A program made the position numbers and the translations under genes. A stretch of 64,000 nt of DNA from Falciphora oryzae (taxonomy: Eukaryota; Ascomycota; Sordariomycetes; Magnaporthales; Magnaporthaceae), in NCBI GenBank assembly GCA_000733355.1, contig JNVV01000085.1, forward strand, positions 1 to 64,000, given 5' to 3'. This document shows, piece by piece, positions 54,720-64,000 of the stretch. The notes beneath the pieces are model-generated. The model searched no databases, was not told where the DNA came from, and saw only the letters and a list, made by a program, of their open reading frames with translations. Within the stretch, counting starts at the first letter, position 1, and every line of letters starts with the position of its first letter.

Positions 54720-57480
54720 TATAAATATTAGTAAAGATAACGGGGATAGAGATAGCGGGGATGGCGGGGATGGGGATGGGAATGGGGATGGCGGGGATGA
54801 GGATGGCGATAATAGCGACGATAGAAATGACAGCGATTATAACGACGATCCCGAAAAAAACCTACAGTTCGTACAAAATACCTTCCAGTTTTAAAGAGGA
54901 CGAAATGTTTAAAGGTTAGGAAGGGGAAGGCGAAAAGTTAAAGGTTTATTCGCTTCCTTTTTTAAACAATGGATATACGAAATTAATACCATAATAAGCC
55001 TATCCAAAAGTCCTCGCATTCGAACCCTACTTCAACTTATTAACGACGACGAAATTTTACGCGCGTTCCACGCTACCGGCATTACGATCCAGTTTGCGAA
55101 CAAAAGAACGATATCACTATCGGCAGCCTTTCCGAAATTACGCGACGATTTTGCTACATTAAGCGCGTACGCGCCTTTTAACCAATTCGACCCTGTTGCC
55201 GTAGCATAAAGGGATAGGCCAGCATCCGCTAAAAATTTTTGCGACAATTTATGGATTAACATAAACCTCGGCCAAGCAGATATCGTTTTCCGTTAAAATG
55301 CGTTAGATTTATTTGCACTTTTCGACCACCTGATAGCTAATAATCGTAACCATTGGTCGTTATATGGGCCGAACCAGCCGTCGTTACAAAATGCTCGCTT
55401 TCGTTACAATAAACATGCTAGTCCCCGCTTTATACTTACGAGCATATTAGCGAACGCCCGGTCCCTTAAGCGAAGCAATTATTTGTCGAAAAGTTTAGGA
55501 ATCTATCTGCTTAACAGTGGTATTCCTAAGCCGGTGGTCGAAGTGCTAGCAAGGTTTGGAGTTTGTTGTTCCTATCGGCAAGCAAAAACGCAAATAAACG
55601 AGTTGGTAGCGGTTGCAAAAGTACGTATGCCTGCGGCGGAATAGCATTTTCTGTAATTTAAATATTAAAGTATTATTACGTTTATAGCATAACCTCCGCC
55701 GGATCGCCCATAACCCCTTTTTCGTTTTCGTATACGATAATTTTAACTTTATGGATCGCGTTTAAGACCTTGGATATGGACGTAACGATATTATGCGGAA
55801 TATTACCACCTGCTTTGCTATTGGATGCTTTAACGTCAAACGGTATACCTAATCCCAATAGCATGCTATTGTACCGTTTAAAAAGCAATGGCTCCAAAAG
55901 ATGTACATGTCGAACCCTCCTACTGCCGAACCACAATATGCATAATTCCTTTTCCGCTACCAGGTCTTCCACCATCTGTTTGGCGGAATTTTAGCTTTTG
56001 GCGCTTTAAAAAGCGACGAGTCCACGCTTTCAACTTTAAACTTTCCGGAATTTCCTTTCCCACAAATTTCTCGTATATAAACCCCAGCTTCCTATGCTAT
56101 CCAAACCCCGGCTATTATGGAAAACGAAGGTGAATTAAACGGGGTTATCCGCATTTACGAGCAGCTTTTCCAATAATTGCTGGGACTTCGACCTAGGAAC
56201 CTTGGATTTAATTATAACGAAAACTTGGTATTTGTTTACGGCGACCAAAAAACAATCTCCTTTATTCAGTATATCCAATTTGCCTAACTGGAAGCCAGCT
56301 AACTATTCGATCGAAAGCAATGGATTTTCCCAATTTTTGCCTTTTTTTATATTAAATTTAACTTTATTAACCACATTTGGAAGGAGTTTGAACTTTTGGT
56401 ACGAATGGACATTAAAAGGTTAGGGCGGACGCAAAAACTATCCGTACTTATACCGGAATATTACCACGCCATCCGGCTACTTTAAGACGTATACCGCGCC
56501 CGAGTTTTGGCTATGGTAATATACCAGTTGCGATAAGCAGGGCTACTTTACGAACTCGATAATATAACCCCGTTTGTTGTATAAAAGGTGTTGGCCGAAG
56601 CATCCATAAACGATATCAACTGTGTATACAGCCAAATCAGGCAAGAGGCGTTTGGATACGTTGTTAGTACCAGCATTTATGCCGACAAAAAAGATGTTAA
56701 CGTTTTTTTCCGCTTTTAATGCAGATATTTTGCCGTTATTGAGCTGCTTTGGGTGATTGACGAGGCTGTTTGCGTTGGAGATTACGGCGTTTTTCGCTAG
56801 TACATGCTTATGTTTACCCTGTTTTTTTACGGGTGCAAAGGGGCTAAAAACTACGGGCTACAAATGCTTTACCTGACCTGGCTTATACGCCTAGAAATTA
56901 CGGACGAGCCGTTGCGCACCGCCATCCTTCGATTTGGATTAGTCCGCTACACTACCGTTGGAAAGGGCTTTAAAGCAATCGACCAAGCTATGGAACATAC
57001 GAACAGGGGGTTCTTTGCAAACATTAAAAGCAACCGCAATTCCACGCACGATATGTGGATAACTTTCTAACAATGTGCTGCCCTTAATCCCATCGCGGCA
57101 ACCTTACGGGCTACGTTCGAATCCAAATTTGGCACGTACAGAAATACGGCATATACGGTTGCGGCAACTAAAGCAAACGCGGCTTAGTGGGCGTGCGTGC
57201 TGTATAAAAACGGGTGGGGAAGCTGTTCCGACCAAATCAATTAGGACGAAATATTCGATGCGCCGCCGGTATTCGAGCAAAGCTTCGTAAGCTTGCTTGG
57301 GAGCAAGCTAAACAGTTTTAACCAGGCTATGGTAAAACCGGCTGGTGTATATAGCTAGCGGGATTTGCCGCGTGCTGTGGAGGAGGAAAGCTTAGCAATT
57401 GTCGGCCGGGAAGGGGAACGGGAATATCCGTTTGGAGGTATAGACAGTAACGACGATGCGGAGGAAGATGCGGGGTGATT
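54720..57480 (+). pseudogene. DUF6589-like protein, decayed
   Basis: The N-terminus has an Asp/Gly-rich repeat tract (54740-54850). Next comes a readable region INTIISLSKSPRIRTLLQLI (about 54980-55040), and then RSLKRSNYLSKSLGIYLLNS (about 55470-55520). A segment similar to the DUF6589 core begins YDNFNFMDRV near 55733. The C-terminal part is LLWVIDEAV..GDYGVF (about 56745-56790), then MLMFTLFFYGCKGAKNYGLQ (56804), ITDEPLRTAILRF, AIDQAMEHTNRGFFANIK and NSTHDM. The order and spacing match my knowledge of fungal DUF6589 proteins, whose biochemical role is unknown. Dozens of stops and some frame changes are present. A database search is needed to confirm the family. Confidence 0.5.
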
Positions 57481-58102
57481 TAAAATGTGCGCTAGCGTTA
57501 AGTTTAAAGTCAGACTTTAACAGCAGAATGCTTAACCAGATGACACAACACGGCTTGGGATGTTTCGAATTATCGCGATTATGGTAGATGTAAATGCGGT
57601 AATAAAAGCTAATTTCTAAATAATGTTTTACGCGAAGTGCTATTAAAGGGACCAATAGCACCTTACTACCGCGAAAAAAAACTCCGGTGGAAATACCCGA
57701 TGCATTTCCCACTTGCAAATATTTACGGCGCCGTACCCGAAAACAGTTGTAACCCGGTGACTTCGGTATTAAATTTGTAACCTATCTCCCTTTTCCTGGC
57801 CGTATATTACGATTGGGCTATGGTCCCGCCATTAACCAAAATTCATTTGAATTTATTCGGTTCGATCCGAACCCTTTGCAAAATGCACGATCCAGCCGTT
57901 TGTTATAGCGTAGCGTGCCTTTTCGTATAGCTTTGCCTTACAAAAAGTATTTAAGCTTCCAATTAAGCTAAAGTCGAGACTTTAGCTTAGTCGTCCTTTT
58001 AGTAGCAAATAGGTGGAAGCTTCTACTGCCAAACCGTAACACCGTTTATTACAACCTTTTAGCTTTTTTTGTTTAGAACGAGGATGTATGTGTTCCCGAT
58101 AG

Positions 58103-60760
58103 TTGGTGGCTCGCTTTCTAGCTAGCGCTTTTTGCAAGTCGCGAGCTTGTCGGCTGCGAGCTTATCGGCTGCGAGCTTGTCGGCTGCGAGCTTTTCGGCT
58201 GCGAGCTTATCGGCTGCGCTCCCGTTTGTTAATGCTGGTTCACTTTCGCGTTAAATCGGTATCGATGTTCCTGGTATGCCGCAATGCCCCGGCGCAGCAT
58301 ATCCCCTATTTCTCGTTGCAATAACTCGCCCTTTATTTCCAACCATTAGTACCATTCCCAATTTCCAACCTTTTATACCACCGAACATATGCTTCGCAAG
58401 TCAAGTATGCCGTTTTTTACGTCGATAGCTTTAACGAAATGGTTAGCTATAGCGTCTTCCATTAAAAACGAACCAGGTAACGAATATAGTCGGGTTAGGC
58501 AATGGTATAATTTGTTGTTAATAATACGCGATAAAACCTTTATTAATTCTTCGCGTATAAACCAAAGCTTTGTGTTTTTCCGGATCTTAACTAAAAGCGT
58601 TTCCAGTTTAGGGAGAACTTCGAAAGTTCCTAGTTTGTAGGAACAAGCGTTGCAGCACTGCTTTGGGGGCACAACAGGAACATCCGGTTCCTACAGCTAA
58701 CGAAGGCTTTCTTTTCGAAAACAAAGGGCGTTAATAAAACTGTATATATCGGGGTGCTCGTTTCGAAATTTAGCTTGGTGCGTAATATTTTCGCGTATTT
58801 ATAGCAAGGGGATGCTCCCTAAAAAAATGCCGAGCGTAAAATTTATATCATTTTGGCTTGCTAACACAAACTGCCCGCTAGCAACTGCTTTTTTAACGTC
58901 AAATAGTATAAAATGTGCCGTAAAATAGCCCGATTCGTTGGAAGCATTTGAAGCAATATCCTCCGCTCCTATTTTTAAGCGTAATGTGCTTAGGGTAGCG
59001 GGTACGTAAAGTTGGCTTTACCGGCCCTTTTTTTTCGTAGGTTTTTTCTCGCTTGTGCCCATTAGGTCGAAATACCAATAAAGGGCGAAAAAATAACTTA
59101 TACCGTACCCCATACCGGAACGGCACGCCCGACCGAACCGCTAAATAAAATCCCTAACATCCTATAACAAAAGTGGTCCAAATTGCACTATACGCGCCAC
59201 ATCTGGTATATCTATACCCATTCCAAATAATACAGTAAATAAAATAATACGGATAGGAGAATCCATTTAACGAAACGTATTAAAAATGCTTTATTGGTCG
59301 ATAGTCGGTGTAAGGAAGTGGTAAATAATAATAGTGCGACTAGCAGTTGCATTATCCACCTTTTAGGTTTGCAGGTATAAAAAAAGGGCATAGCGAGCTT
59401 TAACGAGGGCCGCGCGTACGTTTATATAAATAATGGTTTTAGGAATAAATGAAGGGGTAAAGCCGGGTCGGACGTCCTTTACTAGGAAAAAAAGGCGACG
59501 GTAATCGCTTTGTTTTTTTTATTTAGTAATGCATTAAACCACGAAAAAAATCTCCGGTCTATCCACAAATGTGCGAATAATTTGTAGCTGGTTTTTATTT
59601 AGCCCGAAAAACCTAAATCCCGCGTAGGTAAGGACGAATTTTTCGGCATTTTCCGTAAAGGTTATTATGCATCCGAATAAAGGAATAAATTTGGGGATAG
59701 CGGAACGGATGATATAAAGATTAGGATAGGACGTGCGGAAATCTTTCCATTAATAGATAGTATGAAATTCGTCGATAGCAATAAAGGCAATTCGGCTGCT
59801 AAATAGGGGGTTGCGAAAAAGTTAAAGGAACCGGTAACTTATAGCTTGCTCTGGTCCAAAAATGATATGTGTATATCCTATTGAATTAGCGGAATCCTAA
59901 ATGTTATCGTCCTGTTTTTATAATTAGCTTAAGTACCTATTTTATTTATATAAATTAGTTTATTACTAAGATTTTTACCTAGCGTATTAAATAATTAAGC
60001 AATAAGGGGTTAACCTACGGGAATCTAGCGACGGTTCGGGCTTATTCTTCTTCCAATTTGTTTAATAGAACAAGCTAAACGGTAACATGTTTATTTCGGA
60101 TAACAAATACTGTTTGGAACACAATACTTTTGCCGTATCCTGTTTTAGCGATAAAAATAGTATTTTTGAGCTGGTATACAATGCGTTAAATGCATTTAAC
60201 CTGTTCGTTTTTCGGTTTACGCCGTCCGGTTTAACCCTCCCGACCCTGGTTTAAAAGAGAACTTATAATGGACGCCACGAATTTATGCTGGACGTTGGAA
60301 TTTTCCGGGCTTAACGTGTAGTTGTAGATATTAAAGATGATATTTCGGAAAGGAACCTTTTGATATTGCCTCTGGGCTAGGTCGCGGCAGTTGCTAATTG
60401 CTTTAAAAGCTTGCTGTATATACTCGGCCCTTGGCATGGGCCTAAAGATGCCCCCTAGCAAGTTTGGGATAAATGCCGGCCTTTGTAGCTGATTAGCTAT
60501 AGGGTATCGGGAACGAAGCTATTTATTCCCGAATTGTGTGCCAAAGCCTTATTTTTCCGTTTGGAATTAGCATGCGTTTTCCGGCAATTGAAAAAAAAAT
60601 AGGAAAATACCATACGAAAACTAAAGCAATTCTAACCTTCCGCCATTGGTTTATTTTGGCCCGCGAAATGCGGCGATAAAGGTATTCACAAGTGTTCAAA
60701 ATGGATTTTTTCAATTTGTATGGGAGTATGTGCCAAAGCCTCGAAAAAATCACCATATTG
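58103..60760 (-). pseudogene. RecQ-type DNA helicase, decayed
   Basis: On the minus strand the Walker A box AKTGYGKS lies at 60126-60149. A DEFH box (family: DECH/DEAH) followed by TIY lies at 59762-59773. Later come LYIIRSAIPKFIPLFGC and DRPEIFF-like phrases of RecQ motifs III-IV. Motif VI reads *RFGRACRS (59120-59143), with TAG where the family has Gln. A Cys-containing C-terminal region (58373-58672, CCNACS) and an SSQP repeat tail follow. The closest relatives I recall are fungal RecQ helicases, including telomere-linked ones. Many stops exclude function. It faces the DUF6589-like gene. Confidence 0.7.
58135..58216. repeat. 15-bp tandem repeat (ctgcgagctt[g/a/t]tcgg)
   Basis: Five to six units. 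On the minus strand they would encode a repeated SSQP[T/I/K] tail at the end of the helicase frame. Confidence 0.85.
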
Positions 60761-60886
60761 CCTTAAACGTAATTCTTATAAAAATGGCCGCCCCATAAAT
60801 ACATGCGCATAGACTAAACGAAAACCAAGCGACCTGGCGGAGCCACAATCAGCCACGGGTTAAGGCGGCTCCATCTTTGTCATCAC

Positions 60887-60907
60887 GTTTAAGTCACTAA
60901 GACTAAG
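60887..60907 (-). repeat. Right terminal inverted repeat of the candidate element
   Basis: The forward sequence gtttaagtcactaagactaa plus g is the complement of the left end. Confidence 0.6.
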
Positions 60908-61227
60908 CTCGCACCGTTTGTGGCATTCGCGATACGAGGTTTGGGAGGGGGTAGTGTGACGGTCCCGCCACAGGCCATACGTCCAGTGGCACCGCCACAG
61001 CTGTGGGGCAGCTGTGGGGCAGATACAAGCATGCAAGCCACACAGATCGCGACAACTTCAGGCGCGTGTCGTGCCGGCGCGACCAGCGCCTTTCCTTTCC
61101 CTTTCCTTAGTGTAGAATCTTCGTTTATAGCGCCAATGCAAGGCCAGCGTGCCTCCATTAGTCTGGCCGTAACAGGTGCAAGTGTCGGTGCAGGTACTAG
61201 ATCGCTATAATTATCGCTGTACCATTA

Positions 61228-62178
61228 AATTTAGAGGCCATTTCAGGAGACACCCCTAAATCTTTTACAACACCCAGTTGGCACGTGCACGGCCTGTGCA
61301 CGCCGGTTTCGGCCCCCGCCTAATTTGGCCTGCAATTAAAACCACGCATCATTTTCAGCACAATCTGCACCGTTTTTTACCCTTAACAACAACAACAATG
61401 CCGCGCCATGAATGAAGCTATTCGCACCCCCGATAATGACGTCGGCGGCGCCTCCTCCGACGAGGGCGACGGCGATAGCGAGCCTGAGGCACCCCTCCTT
61501 TGGAACGGCCTTCCCTGGGTCGCTGAGCCTCGGGATATCCTTTCCTCCCTCTATCCTACCCTTCAGAACCTCCGTGAGGACGTAGATGACTTCGCTTGCT
61601 TGCAAGGTGTCACTGCATGTAGGGCTAGAGAAAATGGCGGCAAAGAAGATTGGTATTCGGAGGGAAGCCAGGCCGGAGGCCTGGGGCCTGGAGAAAATCT
61701 CTATCTACTGTGGCCTGGAGGCCCGTGCGGAGGCCTGGGCACGTGACGGGCCCGTAGGGGCCCCTACGTGCCGTGACTGACGATGGTAGGGGCGTTATCC
61801 TTGGCACCCCTATACACTCCACGCCGGCGAGGGAGGTCTTTGCAGCACCTCCACCTTCTGCACCGACCTCAGGGGAGTTTTTTGATCCCTTTGCGAGTCC
61901 CTAGGCCCCTTTGTAGCCTTAGATAGACGGCCTCAACGCCGTGCCCCTGCACTTTCTTATGTAATCTGGCGGTTCAACACCGCGTTTTTGATTGTTTATT
62001 AATAAATTTCTCGTGGCGATAACTTCTATTTGCTTCCCTCCTGTTAATTACCTGCCTGCATTAAAGCCTATGTTCGTTTGTGTGGGTGCGCCATACAATT
62101 TAACATGCTGACCGATATCGGGGACCCACTGGGTGCACCGAGAGATTTAGGGGTGTCTCCCGAAATGGCCTCTAAATT
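61228..62178. mobile_element. Small TA-flanked inverted-repeat element, 0.95 kb
   Basis: The ends aatttagaggccatttc[a/g]gg continue into gagacacccctaaatct on both sides in inverted orientation, with weaker similarity to about 55 bp (acacccagt / gcacccagt). Both are flanked by TA, as for Tc1/mariner or pogo elements. The interior has a possible small ORF but no transposase, so it would be non-autonomous. Confidence 0.6.
61408..61746 (+). CDS. Hypothetical short ORF inside the 0.95-kb element
   Basis: A 112-codon frame beginning MNEAIRTPDNDVGG with an acidic N-terminal part (SSDEGDGDSEPEAP), then LPWVAEPRDILSSLYPTLQN. It may be the first exon of a longer reading. A second coding-like piece at 61773-61903 (VTDDGRGVILGTPIHSTPAR) is in another frame. 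No family was recognised; expression is doubtful. Confidence 0.3.
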   Translation: MNEAIRTPDNDVGGASSDEGDGDSEPEAPLLWNGLPWVAEPRDILSSLYPTLQNLREDVDDFACLQGVTACRARENGGKEDWYSEGSQAGGLGPGENLYLLWPGGPCGGLGT

Positions 62179-62291
62179 TACTGCTGCATTTTCACAGTTG
62201 CCCCAGCACTGTAAGAAAAAGAAGTGGATTGTTATGGGGCGTGTTCATCCAATCAGATGTTTCAAATGCCGGGGGTGCGTAGGAATAGGGT

Positions 62292-62951
62292 GTGCACGGA
62301 AAGGTTCTCATTAACAACGAGAACAACCGCCTCGCTCTCAAGCGGAGAGAACGCCGGCGCCTGCGGGGCAAAGATCTCAAGTCAGAGTTGAAGATCCTCA
62401 AGCATTGGTTGCGAGACTACAAGCGGCAGGAGGGCGAGCGCCTCAGGCAATTGCGCGCGCGTTTGCGACTGCAAAGGGTGAGGCGCCAAGAGATCACCGA
62501 TCTCGTTCGCCCTCAAGAGACCGCTTTACAGAACGAGGCCGAGCTTCTCAGCAGATACTGGCAACAACGCCGAGAGCGCGGCGATCGGTTCCATGCCCTG
62601 CAGGAAGAGGCTTTGCTTCTTGCCCGCCTGCAATCTAGCAGGGCAGAAGACGACGTTTTCCTTCCTCCAGATTGGCAGCCTGCAGAGGACCTCTCTCCCT
62701 ACACGCCTTGGAGGCTTACCCAACGAGACGAGGGCACGGTCCGGAAGGTCGTGCGAGCCTACTGGAGAGATAAGTACGGTGCAGATCAGCCTCTGGGAGT
62801 TCCTCTGCCAGGCAAATATACACCAGAGGAGTATGAGGTATCATCTCCGGACTGCACGGATACAGAGGGAAGCAATACTTCTGCGTCAGAAGCGGCTGAT
62901 CGCCCTGATCAAAACGAAAAAGACGCCTTCATTGACCTAACCCTCGCCTGA
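62292..62951 (+). CDS. Unknown basic helical ORF, repeated in the window
   Basis: The open frame runs from just after a TAG at 62286 to the stop at 62951. The first codon at 62292 is GTG, so the true start or an upstream exon is not determined. The N-terminal half is strongly basic and helical (ALKRRERRRLRGKDLKSELK), suggesting a coiled coil. The C-terminal half is acidic and Ser-rich, ending FIDLTLA. A decayed homologue at 17221-17640 shows that it is repetitive. It lies 205 bp upstream of a pogo-type transposase, but the 17.2-kb copy diverges before that point, so they need not belong together. Confidence 0.45.
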   Translation: MHGKVLINNENNRLALKRRERRRLRGKDLKSELKILKHWLRDYKRQEGERLRQLRARLRLQRVRRQEITDLVRPQETALQNEAELLSRYWQQRRERGDRFHALQEEALLLARLQSSRAEDDVFLPPDWQPAEDLSPYTPWRLTQRDEGTVRKVVRAYWRDKYGADQPLGVPLPGKYTPEEYEVSSPDCTDTEGSNTSASEAADRPDQNEKDAFIDLTLA

Positions 62952-63155
62952 ATAGCTTCATTTTTCACGTATTTGCAGTAATAAACGCGTTGGCAGGTTG
63001 CATAAGTCAAGACCCCTGTTTTGCGCCACCCCCCACTTCCGGCCACCCCAATTCCAACCACCCGATTTTCAACGCGTCAACTTCAACGCGTCGCCATTTA
63101 ACGAGCAATTGATCCTTTGACCTCTTTTTTAGTGCATTTTGATGCCGGACCCTTC

Positions 63156-64000
63156 ATGAAGCAATATACGGAAACGGAGATCGCGTGCGCCCTCGAGGGC
63201 GTGCGTGCCGGCGCTTCTGTTAAGTCGGCCTCGAAAACATGGGGTATCCCGAGGTCTACCCTCCGGCGCCGGATTGGAGGCGGCCTGCCCTCCTGCCGTG
63301 CACAAGCGCACCGTCAACGCGTTGACCCTTCCCAAGAGCTCTTTTTAGCTGATTGGGTGCTCGTTCAAATCGCTCTAGGGTACCCTCCGACCCACGGAGA
63401 GTTGCGCTATATTGCCAGCCGTACCCTCGAACAAGGCGGCGACCCTCAAACCCTCGGGAAGCGTTGGGTGGCTCGTTTTTTGGCCAGATACCCGATCCTC
63501 AAAACCCAGAGAGCCCGGCGCATAGAAAACGCACGCGTCAACGGCGCCTCAACGGAGGTAATCCGGGCGTGGTGGCCTCGTCTGGAGGTGCCTGCCGTTA
63601 AGGCTATCAAGCCGGAAAACAGATACAATCTCGACGAGTGCAGGCTTATGGAGGGCCTCGGATCCAACGGCCTCGTCTTAGGTATCAGGGGCTGCAAGCC
63701 GTTGCAAAAAAAAGCCTTCGGCACGCGAGGTTGGACGACCATCATCGAATGCATTTCAGCCACCGGAAAAGCGCTCGACCCCCTCGTCATTTTCAAGGGT
63801 TTATCAGTACAAAAGCAGTGGTTTCCTCTGGAAGATCAAGAGAGATTTAAGCCTTGGAGATTCCACGCAACACAAAAGGGGTGGACAGACGATAAAACGG
63901 GTGTAAAGTGGCTTGAGGATATCTTCCTCCCGAATACGGTGCCGGCCACCCCCGGAGATCGCCGGCTTTTGGTCCTAAACGGCCACGGATCCCACGCAAC
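63156..64000 (+). CDS. pogo-type (Tc1/mariner superfamily) transposase, 3' end beyond the window
   Basis: A frame open for 281 codons begins MKQYTETEIACALEGVRAG and continues past the window edge. Residues 1-40 are a Psq-type helix-turn-helix (SVKSASKTWGIPRSTLRRRI). Residues about 62-130 form a CENP-B-type DNA-binding domain (LGKRWVARFLARYP). From about 150 the DDE domain shows YNLDECRL with the first catalytic Asp, and GWTTIIECISATGKALDPLV. The second acid lies in LLVLNGHGSH, where the family has LLxLDGHxSH, so residue 275 (codon 63978-63980) is Asn. Such enzymes cut and paste DNA at TA. The substitution probably inactivates it although the frame is intact. Confidence 0.85.
   Translation, partial: MKQYTETEIACALEGVRAGASVKSASKTWGIPRSTLRRRIGGGLPSCRAQAHRQRVDPSQELFLADWVLVQIALGYPPTHGELRYIASRTLEQGGDPQTLGKRWVARFLARYPILKTQRARRIENARVNGASTEVIRAWWPRLEVPAVKAIKPENRYNLDECRLMEGLGSNGLVLGIRGCKPLQKKAFGTRGWTTIIECISATGKALDPLVIFKGLSVQKQWFPLEDQERFKPWRFHATQKGWTDDKTGVKWLEDIFLPNTVPATPGDRRLLVLNGHGSHA

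Larger units (their letters stand above)
54297..60907. mobile_element. Candidate inverted-repeat element carrying DUF6589-like and RecQ-like genes
   Basis: Bases 54297-54317 (cctagtctcagtgacttaaa plus c) and the reverse complement of 60887-60907 (cttagtcttagtgacttaaa plus c) agree at 19 of 21 positions. Both mismatches are C/T. Between them lie two convergent decayed genes and no LTR. No convincing target duplication is visible. The structure is that of a DNA transposon about 6.6 kb long; its superfamily is not one I can name. Confidence 0.5.

Noticed and set aside
57964..57987. 22-bp palindrome agctaaagtcgagactttagct between the two convergent decayed genes
   Set aside because: Isolated, not repeated elsewhere in the window, and in AT-rich decayed DNA. 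It could be chance; no role can be argued.
60889..60914. An 8-bp target duplication (gctaaaac / gctcgcac) for the 6.6-kb element
   Set aside because: Only 5 of 8 positions agree and the differences are not all transitions, so I do not claim a duplication.
61585..61822. GC-rich inverted and direct ggcctgg repeats as a separate element
   Set aside because: They are short, imperfect and lie inside the 0.95-kb inverted-repeat element. No independent boundaries are visible.

Overview
The window looks like a stretch of a filamentous ascomycete genome, probably a Sordariomycete. This is inferred from short GT..AG introns, fungal enzyme families and retroelements carrying a C:G-to-T:A decay pattern of the kind left by repeat-induced point mutation (RIP). 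Two compartments alternate: AT-rich blocks full of decayed transposons, and a GC-rich island of ordinary genes at about 18.1-31.3 kb. No telomere arrays, rRNA or convincing tRNA genes were seen.

Layout. 1-17.2 kb is a nest of two Ty3/Gypsy chromovirus families, called A (501-bp LTR) and B (286-bp LTR) here. It holds a partial A copy on the minus strand, a 380-bp foldback repeat, a partial B copy on the minus strand, the 3' end of another B copy on the plus strand, and a complete A element inserted inside that B copy's LTR. A solo B LTR with a 5-bp target duplication follows at 17.8 kb. The island carries a decayed FAXC/GST-like gene, a secreted repeat protein with dibasic sites, a PIF/Harbinger-like repeat, a multi-pass membrane protein, an intact GH10 endoxylanase with two introns, a LigB-type dioxygenase, an intact necrosis-inducing NPP1-family protein and a second small Harbinger-like MITE. 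A Ty1/Copia element (32.5-39.0 kb) has indistinguishable LTRs and one gag-pol frame broken by only two stop codons. At 41.4-51.1 kb a decayed chromodomain gene is split by a complete 8.2-kb B element with a GTTAC target duplication. A field of short palindromes (51.2-54.0 kb) surrounds a solo A LTR.

From 54.3 to 60.9 kb a 21-bp imperfect inverted repeat bounds two convergent decayed genes. One resembles DUF6589 proteins and the other is a RecQ-type helicase. I regard this as the best candidate for an undescribed mobile element. The right end holds a 0.95-kb TA-flanked inverted-repeat element, an unknown basic ORF (a decayed copy of which lies at 17.2 kb) and a pogo-type transposase running off the window.

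The island genes fit a plant-biomass or plant-associated lifestyle (xylanase, NPP1 protein) but form no obvious cluster. The transposon blocks record repeated nesting followed by decay: each retroelement family that can be read carries asparagine in place of a catalytic aspartate in its reverse transcriptase.
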